From Taenia hydatigena (taxonomy: Eukaryota > Platyhelminthes > Cestoda > Cyclophyllidea > Taeniidae), in contig JADWOT020001138.1 of NCBI GenBank assembly GCA_036345935.2, positions 1 to 64,000 of the forward strand: 64,000 nt of DNA, in the 5' to 3' direction. Both the position numbers and the translations under genes were made by a program. The notes below the pieces were generated by a model that ran no database searches, was not told where the DNA came from, and was given only the letters and a program-made list of their open reading frames with translations. The stretch's first letter is position 1. The number at the start of each line of letters is the position of its first letter. Below, piece by piece: positions 1 to 11,271 of this stretch.

Positions 1-772
1 CCACCCGATCTCTTTGAGGATCGTACAACTCGAAACCAAAAGAATCCCCTCCTCCTTGACCATTTAATAGTCGCGACTAGACAATTCCTGCCTACTAACG
101 CAATGACTGATTTGGGAATACAAGTCAGTCCTAGGCCTGTTGCACTTGCGATGAGTCCCCTAGCTTTTGCGCTATGGTGATTATTGTATTCTGATCTAAT
201 ATTATTTCATGCCTCACCAAACATTAATGCCATATGGCAAGTTTGAGGAGTGTGGGAGCTAAAACGAACATTTGCGATCACTAAAATCTTAATGCTTTCT
301 AGTCTTTAAATGATCATTTAAACCAAGTGTATATAAGCCAGCTCAAAACTGACTTCGATTTTTGTGAAATTGAACAGGGTGCCAAGCATCGCGCAAAATG
401 CGCTCAATATAGCATCTCTCGACCCGTTGCAAAATGATTTAGATCGAATCCCTGTCTACGTATGGAATCTTCCAGCTGATTACAGACCACTGGATTTGGT
501 CAGCCCATTCTCAACGTTTGGACAAATACTTGGGGCGTTCATGTGGACTAACTTGCAAGGAGCTGCAAACAGGCGCCATGGTATATCATTGCTAGACAGT
601 TTGCACTTTATTGTCCATTCAAACCGTAAATCTTAATAGATAAGCATTTATTGCTTTGTTTTACCTTGTAGGGTTTTTAATATTTGGTAGCTTTACAAAT
701 TCTTGGGCAGCTATGGAACATATGGATGGTCGTGAAATAAACGGCTGTCGAATAAGAGTTATGCGCAAGTGA
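1..772 (+). CDS. RRM RNA-binding protein, 3' end (exons 1-176, 378-580, 672-772)
   Basis: The gene enters from the left edge. Exon 1-176 is open in frame 1 and ends TG before a GTGATT donor. Exon 378-580 follows an AACAG acceptor and ends before GTATAT. Exon 672-772 follows TTGTAG and ends at TGA 770-772. Phases match at both junctions (TG+G, then G+GG), giving about 159 residues in the window. The joined protein has a serine/proline-poor linker and then one RRM at the extreme C-terminus. Its RNP2 strand reads VYVWNL, a perfect match to the motif. The helix-loop that follows contains LVSPFSTFGQILGAF. The RNP1 strand after the last intron (HGFLIFGSF) is looser than the consensus. Ending right after the last RRM resembles CELF/Bruno-like proteins, but the paralogue is not established. 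Introns are 201 and 91 bp. An ATTAAA lies 62 bp past the stop. Confidence 0.75.
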
Positions 773-2232
773 AGGGACAGAAATTTCTCCCTTCCGCCAA
801 ATCAATGCGCAAAATGCTTGTTTTAACTTTGCAATTAAATCAGTTCATTATTCCTTCTAGGCTACGACACCGCCTTTGCTGTGGAATTTAGGTCCATTCA
901 CCTAATTCTTCACCCTGGGTACCTGCTTCCCTCCACCCATCATTTTCAGGCACTTTGCATTAACGCTAGCTTCTGGACCAGCCTCCATACCGGATCCATT
1001 ATATTTTTAACTCATCCATTCTAAGTTTAGCGTGATGGCTTGGGAACCGCAGGACTCTATTATTGATGATAAGTGGAAGTCTGCGTTGAAGCACTAAACA
1101 TATATGGAGTAAGGATAGTCAGATCGAAAACATGCGTAGTCAATCCAATTTTTCCCTTTAGGACGCCAAAGGATTGGACAACATTGAGAGCTATATACAC
1201 AGCAGCATAACTAGGATGCAGTAATGATGTAGAGGTGTCTTGTTAAGAGGTAGTTATTTTACCCTGGTTTTTTAAATGTTGTAACGTTATCGTGCTCGTC
1301 GTTACCTATTATCTCCAGGCTGCACCGATGTTTAGGAACTGATTACAAGCCAATGCGGAAGAGCAAATAGAGCGGTGCAAGAAAGGAATCACGAAATTAA
1401 GTGACTGCTCTCTAACGCTTTTGCGGTGCTTTTCTTTAAAATGTTCATGTCGACACCGCTGTAAATGGATTCGCTGCTTTTTTTGGAAAAGCGATTGCTT
1501 TGTCAAACCACTTATCTTGTCTGTTTAAAAAGCGTTCACGTGATGCCGCCTTAACAAAAACGGGTTTCATTGACGCACTGCTGCATTTGCTCTGAAAAAG
1601 GCATTTGTAATGCAGATTCCCATGGAGGCACAGCTCTGCATGGGCTTAAATTCCAAGTTAAAATGGTTTAGCGCCTTAAAAAGTTATCATTTTTAAAAAA
1701 AATTTGTACCTTCTATTATTAATAATGCACAATGGGTCAAAAGATTCTGGGGTTATTCGCAACAGTGATTCATGGAAACGAGCATTCGAATAAGTGCCTT
1801 TCATTTTTATATCTTTGTAAACTGCAAATATTCTAGGGGTTTCAAATCGTATTATCAATGATATTAACTAGCAGAATACTCCTTTTCCTAGTGCATTTTC
1901 GCAAACTAATCACAAGTTGGTAATAGCTTATAACTTGTTGATAAATTGCTAACAATGCAGCAGACTTTGATAAACTCTGCTATTATATTACTTACAATGG
2001 AAAGGAAATGGAGGCAAACAGGAGGCATCACTTTAAGTACTTTTTACTTATGAGCATTTAAAATAGATCACAATACATTTAATTTGCTCCCCTTATTGCG
2101 AAACAAATGCTCATTGCGCGTGCATACATTTGTTTCCTTACTCGAGGTTCCAGTGATAAAGGTAATTATAATGCCACCATGCCACCTGCTTAGAAATAGG
2201 GAATTAGTATAACGCCTTTTACGGCATAATAC
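773..2232. other. 3' flank of the RRM gene and intergenic DNA
   Basis: A possible poly(A) signal ATTAAA lies at 834-839. No exon, RNA gene or clear repeat was recognised beyond it. Confidence 0.4.
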
Positions 2233-2331
2233 AGCTGCGTAGGCTTATTTTCCTCTGTTTGTTGAATATACATATTCTACTCGAGTATTCTGCCTTCTTC
2301 TGCTTTTGAGGGAGTCTAGGGACGCTACAGA
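2233..2331 (-). repeat. Dispersed repeat R1, copy D (inverted)
   Basis: Read on the minus strand this stretch matches the copy at 9131-9268 from TGTAGCGT through GACTCCCTC, AGAAGGCAGA and TATATTCAAC to AGAGGAAAATA. It lies 262 bp from copy A in opposite orientation. No protein is implied: the frame shared with other copies breaks in stops. Confidence 0.7.
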
Positions 2332-2592
2332 TGAAGTGTAAAATGTGTAGCAACAATCTAAGCTGATAAGTTTGCTACCCACATATCAGTCACAGTGTTG
2401 TGCTTACTTTTCAGAGTCAGCTTAGTCAGGTTTCCCAAAGAGTTAACCCTTTGGATTTGTGTATTATTTCCATAATGAATTAGATTTGGTTTTTGACCAA
2501 CGTCAAAAGACGTTTGAGGTCAAAGGTGAATCACGACATTGTTTTTGTCTTCGTTAAGTTTCATGCACGTGCAGTTTTTAGGTTTAATGTTA

Positions 2593-2731
2593 CTTGTAGC
2601 ATCCTTAGACCCCTTTGAGGGCAAGAGAAGGCATAATACTAGGGTAGAATACCTATATAACATACAAAGGGAACGAAGCTACTGGTATGGCCTGTTCACC
2701 AACTCTGCCAACCAGGGCAATGTGACCAACT
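2593..2731 (+). repeat. Dispersed repeat R1, copy A
   Basis: Shares with copies B and E the order TTGTAGC, GAGGGCAAGAGAAGGC, CATAATACTAGGG, AGGGAA, then CTGGTATGGCC and AGGGCAATG. This copy is open in one frame for 90 codons (2539-2811), but the equivalent frame in the other copies carries stops, so I do not call a gene. Confidence 0.7.
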
Positions 2732-3602
2732 ATGTGGCCTGCACTGGAGGGGGAGGGAGGAGGAAGAGAGGGTACTTTCCGCATAAAATAGAACCATCTG
2801 TTTACTTTTAAAGCTTCATATTAGACGCAACATCCAGCTTGACTACTACGATCAGGCTTAGTTAATGCGCTATTCGCGACCCTAGCGCTAACCCTCTGCG
2901 AATGGTATGAATAGGTGTGTGGGCATTTCCGCTCCATTGGGAGGGTGAAATCACCTATGGAGGGAACCAGTATTGTCAGAAGCCACAGTATGTGCGGCTA
3001 TAATCGATTCCCGAGATTTGTGAAAAAGGTAATAGAAATCAAGTTAAGCGCAATAATGACCTATCAGTTCTCATGAATTTGCGAGAAACTCGAATCGCCT
3101 AACTACAGGCTAGACATGCGTTCAGTGTTTTCATCTAGCAAGATCTGCAAGAGGAACCAAAGCACTAGCAGTTCCAAAAACTAGTCAACTCGATCCGAGA
3201 TGACTGAATGAGTCAACAATTACGTACTTCTAAAATATATCACCCCCCAGTTTCAAATGCATAAATCGCTTAAAACTTCAACATCTTGCTTGACTAATGA
3301 AGACACCATGCTCATAATCGCCTCAAATATTCATCGCAAATGAGTCAATCACACGACTACTCTTAACTGATGTGACCTCAATACGGGTAAGGTATTCAAA
3401 AGCATTGTTGTAAATTCAAGACGAAATCCACTACACGAACCGATCGGACAGATCAACGGCTCACAGGGTAGATAAAGCCAAACAGTTGGGTTGACGTTTG
3501 ACACCGTAATCAATGCCAGAGTAAATGAATAAATGGTTCAATGCAAATGGAATGAAGTGCAATTGATTGCGAGAATGCGGAATGGATGGATAGAGAATTA
3601 GC
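2732..3602. other. Intergenic, nothing recognised
   Basis: AT-rich DNA without a supported exon, RNA gene or repeat. Confidence 0.4.
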
Positions 3603-3956
3603 CTAATAGAGGACGGCAGTCTGTTCCTGCAACTCAGTCATCCTTGCCTCCAACTCCGTGGGCCCAACATGCGTGCAGTTAAGAATTCACTTCATTTCTG
3701 CGAACTCCAACTCCATAGATGTCGGAGGGGTCTTAGTTGCTGCAGTTGAAACAGCGTGCTTGCGATGGGGTGTCTCTAGCTGCACTGGCACCTGAATACG
3801 CGTGGCCTACAGTGCTGCGCTAGAGGACACGGGTTTCCCATATTCCGCCGCGCATTTCGTCACTGTCGCCTCATGATCCCCAGCAGTGGACCTCCCTCTG
3901 CGTCTCCGTCGTAGTTGTCCTTGAAGTTGGTTGATGTAATTTTGAAAATAAGCCTG
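3603..3956 (-). pseudogene. Decayed terminal exon with two in-frame stops
   Basis: On the minus strand a strong acceptor (a T-rich tract ending GTTGAAG) at 3957-3958 opens a frame of 118 codons. It is broken by TAG after the residues KPVSSSAAL and by TGA after MELEFAEMK, and ends at TAG 3603-3605. All three segments are in one frame and look coding: a basic run (QLRRRRRGRS), a proline/threonine patch (TKTPPTS) and a charged helical stretch (TELEARMTELQEQ). GC is clearly higher than in the flanks. I do not recognise the family; the end suggests a short coiled coil. Either the exon is decaying, the true C-terminus is at the first TAG, or the stops are read through. Upstream exons were not identified with confidence. 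Confidence 0.45.
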
Positions 3957-6098
3957 CTTCAACGAAAAAAATGGGAATGCATGAATTAATAGACGAATGC
4001 TTAGCTGGACTTGGTGGTTTCGTTCTCGGTTTCATAACAACTGAAGAATATTTTTTTCTCACATAATACCTTATAGAACCAGAGATGGTTTTGGATACGT
4101 TTACTGCAGTGGAACCTAACAAGCAAGTCAAAACCCCACTTAGCTGCTGGAAAAAGTTCGTGTTAAAGAAGTTGAACTGGGATGGTTGACCCATTGACCA
4201 GACATTGATTTAGAACGGATCTCTCAAAAATGGTATATGCAGCATATTCTATAACACTGTTAGTTCCAAGGGGAACTTCAAAGAAGCAACGAGATAGGCA
4301 GCTCCAAGCATTAAGAATGTTTTCCGGACTTCTTATTTCAGAAATGACAATTTTTGTACGCAGCAAAAGCCGCTGCAGTAAACCGGAAGCCAGATTAGAC
4401 GGCGTTACTCTTTTGGGTACCAAACCATAAAAAATGACGCAGTAGCAAGACAAAAGGGGCAGAGAAAAGACAAGATTAAGCTGCATAACTCCATTGCATT
4501 TGCATTTTATCCTATTTGCTGTTAAGAGGTTCAATCACTCGTGAAGAATGCCTGTCCCATCCATCACTTTAAGGCGCGTTTGAAAGAGTGTCGTTCACTG
4601 CATGTCAAAATAACCCACTTAGCACTAGAGGGGAGACGGGTCTTCTCCCTTGAAACGTGGTGGCAAAGAGCATCTTTCACCTTACACCTTTCACCTTACG
4701 GAAGGAATAGGAAGAACGAGGAGAGGAAGTATATTACTCTAGTATATTACTCCAGCAATGATTCACTGACCCTTACTGTTTTCAAGAAGTCCCTTCCAAG
4801 CGCCTTCCAGCTATATCAAATTCTACCAATCAGGTAGATCTCAGACATCAGCTTCGTTGGTCTTCTCTAATTCACCTAATCGCCGTGAACAACTGCATCC
4901 AAAGTCTACCGCGCACATACACACACACACACCAATACACATAAATCATTGCCTCTCAAACATGGATTGTCGAGTGTTTTACAACGGTGAAGTGACCAGT
5001 ATGTGGATGGTTGAGTGGTAACCGGCAATGAAATGCTTATTTGCCTAGTGGTCGTGACAGCACAGGCCATTTCCCATCATGGAATTAAAATTTTCATGAA
5101 CTGAATCCAGGTAGCAGTCATGCAGTCAACGTCCATCACATCAGCTTAAATATTGAGGAGGTTAATCAACTGTTGCACCATCACTCACGTCGCACATCGC
5201 TGTTTACTGCTATTAACGCGTTGATCCTGAGTAAGTCCAAACAAAAAAGATCTGCAATTTTATTCTATTTAGTGCTAAGGGTCCGCTTAAGTGTACTGCC
5301 CTTTAACTGCCTTGAAGTCACCAAAATCAAACTCATCAAATTACTTGGTAAGAAGGAATAAGTTTCACCACCACCTGACGCTCATTCACCAAATACTATG
5401 CTAAAACTGGACAACAAGCTGACTTTCGCTTCAGCCTTCGAACTAATTTACACCTCAGTTGGTTTTAGCTAATAAGTACAGGAAATCAATGCGAGAACAG
5501 CGAGAGGAACCGCCTCGAAACGGACGCATGCTATCGAGTTTTCGTGACTCGGTAGGGGTAAAAGTTCAAGTAATAACCTGGGAAGCATTGTTGGAATTCA
5601 GCTATTCGAACCCGCTAGCCACTTGACATCGACGAAGGGTAGGTTGCATGTCGTGAACAAACTGCAGTTCGCAATTTCTAGGAGCAGGCTGGTTAGTGAT
5701 CACGGCGCAAAATCGAAGCTAACGGCACTTAAAATGATTAGTCTAGAACCGGTGATTCCATACAATGCGGGTCATCTCGCTGAGTGGTCTGAACACAAGT
5801 TCATTGCAGGCTACAATCGCCCGTATTTAACGATCAGGCAGCAGTCTCAATACTTCGAAATTTCAGCACCACACTGGATACAGGATGCATAGCATTAGCA
5901 ATGGAAAATAGGAAGCCACAAACAAGCAACACGTTAATAAGGGCAGTCTTCAATGCAATTCAGCAAGCTTTAAAAAGGGGAAAAGTATTTTGGCCAGGTA
6001 GAGGTCTAGTTTAATTTAATCAACATTTGTAATAGGAAGGAGAAGACTTGCAGTTCAGGGGAAAGCAGGCGTGTTGAAATGCCTTCCCTTCCTTTTCT
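3957..6098. other. Gene-poor DNA with a short CA repeat
   Basis: A (CA)n tract lies at about 4913-4932. Open frames here (for example minus-strand 4163-4534) have no motif or splice support. Confidence 0.35.
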
Positions 6099-6638
6099 TC
6101 AACACAACGAGCAAATGAACCAACTGGGCTCCAAGTCCCACCGTCCCCAGAAATCACACTTATCTCCACCACCACAAGTGTCTGGACTCCCGACACCATA
6201 CTGGCGGGCCCCATCACCAGATTTTATAGCCACACCGAAAGGCACCGAGGAAGCAGTGGGGACAGCGAAACCATCGGCATTGCTGCCCTCGATTTTAGAA
6301 GCAATAAGAGTCACCAGCGATTCGGCAGCAGCATTGACCTGCCACTTGCCAATGCCGTCATAGATCCACGCCATTGAAACGAAGTAGAGTTGGTGAGCAA
6401 GAGTCGTCAATTGAATGAGGAATTTGGTCAAATAGACGCACAGTGAGAAAGACGAGGCCAAAGACGCGATGAGTGTGTGCATCCAACAATGCGGTATAGG
6501 AAGACGGAAATGTGGAGGAGATTGATAGCGATCCTGGGTTGACAGTCCTAATGATGATACCGCAGTAAGACGTGCAAGGTGGTATAGACCTGTTGGTTCA
6601 ATGGTCAGGTGTCGATCACTGCCTTTGCCGCATCGCAC
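6099..6638 (-). CDS. Unassigned long open frame, possible exon
   Basis: The longest open frame in the window that is not low-complexity (179 codons, and the frame stays open some 20 codons further upstream). GC is about 52%, above the flanks. The predicted peptide has a hydrophobic block near residues 55-95 that could form one or two membrane segments. A small-residue-rich C-terminal half follows, ending in a Cys/Gly/Trp-rich tail. A possible acceptor (CCTTACAG) lies just upstream at about 6647 and a possible donor (GTATGG) sits inside at about 6200. I recognise no family, and the plus-strand frame at 6079-6363 overlaps it, so strand is not certain. High local GC alone could give a frame of this length. 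Confidence 0.3.
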   Translation of the reverse strand: MRCGKGSDRHLTIEPTGLYHLARLTAVSSLGLSTQDRYQSPPHFRLPIPHCWMHTLIASLASSFSLCVYLTKFLIQLTTLAHQLYFVSMAWIYDGIGKWQVNAAAESLVTLIASKIEGSNADGFAVPTASSVPFGVAIKSGDGARQYGVGSPDTCGGGDKCDFWGRWDLEPSWFICSLC

Positions 6639-9130
6639 TCCTTGTCTGTAAGGGAAGCGAGGATGACGGCGAAGTGGCGATTAGTAAGTCAATTGTAACG
6701 AAAAAGGAAAACACGTTCGAGAATGGGCATTAGGCCCATTTGTGATAATCAATCCATCAAACCTATGTAACTTTGGCAAGCGGAGGGCAAGCGCCTACCG
6801 CAGCTCCTACAAGGTGGCAAAATCACCAAAACCTCAGCTGCAATCACGACCGAGAAAAGGGATGAGGAAGGAATCAATTTCATGCCACCCAGAGTCGCAC
6901 CGAAGCTGCGAACTTTTAGGCGTTCGTATTCACGCACATACTCGATGTCATGGGACTACAGTTCTCCGCCTCATGGACGACAAGATTCATGGATAAAGAG
7001 CGCCAACTCTTTCGACGCACCAATGACTGCATCGCTCAGAGGAGGCATTTACCCTGTCACGGAAACGAAGAAATCATGACCTTCCAGCTTCTCGACAAAG
7101 GTAGCCAATTTTGTTATGGCATTGACTGGCCGCTATAAAAACATGTGATTTGCCCAGGGAGAAATCAAATGCCCACATAAAAACTCATTTGACATTACAG
7201 TGAGGAGATAAAGCGCTGACCTATTATTTAGACATTATCGAGTCCAAATTACTTCGCATCTTTTCTCACATCTACGCTGAGGCGACTTTTGGTATTATGC
7301 CACCACTCGTTGCGCCAAAACCGGTCCGCCACCATCACAAGAGTCAAAATTCTTCCTTTTCTCACCGAATTCAGCATACGATTTTTCATTTTCGCTTGTC
7401 ATTGAAACCGGGAATTAGTTTATCGACTGCAGCACGGGAAAGGAGGTCCTACGAAGCGCCATCTGATAAGCGGACCCTCACGTTCGACCGCTGCAATGAC
7501 TGAAATTCACAGTTTTGAGCTCAGCGTTGTGCTGAAGAATACTTCCACAGCACTAAAGTAACGAACCCATCAATTCGATACGCGATTTCTTGCCAACAAA
7601 TAAAAAAACTGGTAGCCGGTATGAAAAATTCGACCCTCCACCTTTCGTCCAACCTTGAATAAGACGTTAAACAGCCATGATTAACTGACACCGCCCAGAT
7701 GTAAAAAGTGCTCAAGGCAAATAGACGCAGTCTGCACCAACATTTAACTAAATGACCAAATAGAACTCAAACGGATTCGCCAAGCCTCGAAAGGCACTAG
7801 CCACACTTTCGAGTCAATATATATGTTTGATTGTGTGCATGCATGAAATGCATCAAAAATTTTAACAGTAGATACTCACATACCTGCATTCATCAGGGTA
7901 AATGGCAACCCATGCACAACCACGACCAGACAAAAGTCCAAGCTTTCATATGTGCCGCTAAATACAAGAAAAGGGTATTGGGTGCTAATAAAGCAAGGTG
8001 ACATTCATAGCACTCATTTTCAAATTTAGAGACCACATCATGAGAATTTTTAACTTGCGAAATGAAAACAAATATGAACTTTTTTGGCGAGCACAATATT
8101 TTGCAAGACATGTGCACGAGATATTAAACACGATATTTATTAGTTCCGATGATTTTTAGAACATAGACCGGTTAGTAATAAATCAAAATTTAGAATTTGT
8201 CATGGTTACAAAAATTTTTGCATGCGAAATCTATTGCTTTGTCCTTAATCTTCCTTCGGGTCACACAAGTCGAAATTGATAAAAGTTTAGTACCTATGTT
8301 CCTTTAAATGTACCTTTCGGACGAAAGGCAAGAACATATCTTGAATCCATCGGCGCTGATCGAGGCCATCTCACGACCCCAGTTTAGTGTGCCATCTATC
8401 CATCCTTTTTGTCTAGGGCAGTAAAGATGCCTCAGAGCGTTTATGCCATGCTTATGTCCCTTAAATGTGCTTTGTAGGCCAAAGGTGGGATAATAATTTT
8501 AAAGTGGTCGTAGAGTAGCGTGGTCGCTCCTTGGAGGCAAATGTATCCTCGGCACAGACTTCCTAGTATTGTTACTCTATATGTGCCTTCAACACATAAT
8601 AATAGTAAGAGCGGACGAAAGGAGGAGAAGGAAAGGGAAGAACCGTCTAGATTTCAACCCTCTAGTGTTCGGCTTAGTAGCAGGGATGGGGAAGCTAGTA
8701 GCAGAGATCCCTGCACGAACTGCAGAAATATTATCTGTGGGAAGCAAAGGTTTTGACCAGTCGTTTATAATTAAATCAAACACAATGCCACTAGCTTCTG
8801 ACATTTCATTAAAAAATATTCAGCATGAAATTTGTACTTGAGTGGTTATTGTACCTTTGTTGAGTGGGGTGGCCTCTAGGCCGTGCTAGCAACTAAAAAT
8901 TACAGTGCAGATTTGCAACGTAATGCAACCAAACAAGGCGGCAAACATTGTTCGTTTTTTGGTAAGGTTAAAACTGAATGCTGGCTAAATCTACACCTCC
9001 AATATGCCGATTACATTACCTCCAGATGTGGCTGAGCAGAATTCTGGAGAATAAACTTTGCCAAAATAACGTGGCTTGGATACAATTACATCTCAACCAT
9101 CTGCTATAAAAGGCGAACACGTCATGTTGA
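6639..9130. other. Intergenic or intronic, nothing firm
   Basis: Short minus-strand frames near 6749-6937 and 7290-7330 share a weak FGAT-x-GG motif, but flanking splice sites are not convincing. No repeat or RNA gene was recognised. Confidence 0.3.
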
Positions 9131-9268
9131 TTGTAGCGTTCCGAGACTCCCTCGAAGGCAAAAGAAGGCAGATTGCCAGGGTGGAATATATATTCAACGG
9201 ACAGAGGGAAATAGGCTGCTGACATGGCCCCGAGGCCAGCCTACGCGGCTAGGGCAATACGGCCACCC
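9131..9268 (+). repeat. Dispersed repeat R1, copy B
   Basis: The fullest copy of R1. It runs TTGTAGCGTT, GACTCCCTCGAAGGC, AAAAGAAGGCAGAT, GGTGGAATATATATTCAAC, AGAGGGAAATAGGC, GACATGGCCC, CGGCTAGGGCAATACGGCCA. Used as reference for the other copies. Confidence 0.75.
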
Positions 9269-11187
9269 CTGTATTCTTGGCCGAAACCAGAAGTTCCAAC
9301 AAATAAGGTACTGCATTGATTGCTTGCTTTTCAGGTGCCAATTATCCATGCGCATGAACCAATGCAATCCATGTTTGCTTCGTCGACAAGCCAATAATGA
9401 CAGTAATCGTGTTATTACCATTAGGTCAGCAAAACATGCTCATTTTGCAAGTGTAGCGATTGACTACGCAAATTGGCTTACGAAAACCCTCGTAGGGTTC
9501 TGACTGCAAGCACCTTTAAGTCTACACCAGTCAAAAGACGGATTGGAACACATTCAGAAGATCCATAATTGGATATTAAAAGAAGGCCCAGCATTTTGGC
9601 GTAGGACGTTCCTCTAACCCAGTGCCTCCGAATCGATATTCACACTCTCCAGGTGAGCGGAGTGTGACAGAACTCACGGTTGGAGTACAACTCAACTCAG
9701 TGCAAATGAGCAGACATCAGTTCAGTAATTTTGCCCTGGCGGAATAGGTGTTCACATCTGCATTAAGTTCAGCTATTAAAAAGCTCACAAATTGCAGGAC
9801 AACCGTCCCAATCATCCACCGTAGGGTGCCACGTTGCCTACTTGAGGCTTGAATCGAGTAAAATTTAAGGCAAGATTTGAGGAGGCGAAATGGAGTCGGT
9901 CAGTTACCGGCGGTTCCTAACATCACCCATTCAGAGGTTCGGACGCAATCTGGCACCTCCCTTGTACCTTATGACTATGACCTTAATTAATTTGACATGA
10001 TGACTTGTCAAGAAGGATTTGTAATGATTGGAAATAATCTTTTTTGCTAAAGTGTAGATTTTGCATTTTATGTTCTTGTTGCTTGCATTTGCATTGGTAA
10101 TAGAGCAAGCTTAGCACTCCATCCATGTTGATCCTGGCGGTAAAAAAGGAGAAAATGGAAGAACAATCTTGAACAAGTTGCCGTTGGTAGCGACCTAAGC
10201 TGCATATTCCTATTGTGATAGGTATGCATTAGGAACAGGTAGTAAATTCCAGGCAACTTTAATGCTTTGGTTTCGTAATTCTACAGAAGTTGGCATTGTT
10301 GATAATCAGTCCTGTATCATTGCAATGGCATAATTACCTCCTACTTCTTTGCTTTTACATGTATAAAAGAAAAGCCAAAGTGTTCAACTCCATTACATGG
10401 CAATTGCGTCTTAGCTGGCCTTCATTAGCTTTAAGCTTGCTTCAGCATACACCTCAACATGAAAACATCTGAAATCGGATTTTCTACCAGACCGCACCAA
10501 TTGCGTGGCGTTGCAGCCAAGTATAATGCCAACTATGTCTCTCATAAACGATTCTTTGACTAGACCTCCTAAGTTGGTTTGCGACGGGCGTGATGCGAGT
10601 TTTTAGTCTGTAGGACTTGTGCTTCAAGAGTGTGGGTAAGCCGCAATCAAGGGTGTCCTTGTGGTCATCAGATGAAGGTCGAGAATGCATCAACGCAATA
10701 GCAGCGCTCTTAGCTGGTCTCATCGACAAATGCTCAGTTGTAATCTGCCAATCAGTATATAAGGAAAATGTCATGGACGATTCGAGCCTACCGTGGGCGG
10801 TGTTTTACATTTTACGCATTCAAGTCATTTTCCAAGTTCTATCTTCATTGCTGATTCAAAACATCTGCTTTTCTTTGTAAGTTTGTCAGATGCGGCAATC
10901 ACAAAAGCCCACAGACGCATCCGCGGTCAAACATGGTTAGACTGTAAGAGGGTCTTCAGGATGCAGGCAATTTAAATTTAACGTGTATGGGACCAGTGTG
11001 AGAGCTCTATTGGAATCACCCTTGCGAAAGTTTACACCTTGCAAATCAATTGTCGAGACTCCGATGTTCCATTGCACTCTGATTCGCAAGGTGTGATGCA
11101 TCTCAAGAATAAATCCAACGGAACTCATACTATGAGTATATACACGTCAATTCTAATTGCCTTCATTTCGTAGGCTCTTCTTCTGCG
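9269..11187. other. Intergenic, nothing recognised
   Basis: Scattered short frames on both strands without motifs or paired splice sites. Confidence 0.35.
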
Positions 11188-11271
11188 TTGTGGTGGAATA
11201 AAATTCAGCGAACGGAGGGGTCAGGACTACTGGCATGGCCCAGCGGCCACCCATCTGGCTAGGCCGATACG
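11188..11271 (+). repeat. Dispersed repeat R1, copy C (3' half)
   Basis: Matches the 3' half of copy B from TGGTGGAATA through ATTCAGCGAACGGAGGG and CTACTGGCATGGCCC to TGGCTAGGCCGATACG. The 5' half is absent or too diverged to see. Confidence 0.65.

Noticed and set aside
2539..2811. 90-codon frame across R1 copy A
   Set aside because: The same frame is interrupted in copies B, D and E; the similarity is at the DNA level of a repeat.
8290..8490. Two weakly similar segments (CTTTAAATGTACCTTTCGG and CCTTAAATGTGCTTTGTAGG)
   Set aside because: Too short and diverged to call a repeat by eye.
10617..10880. 87-codon frame with a fairly protein-like first half
   Set aside because: No acceptor and donor pair in a consistent phase and an equally long frame on the other strand.
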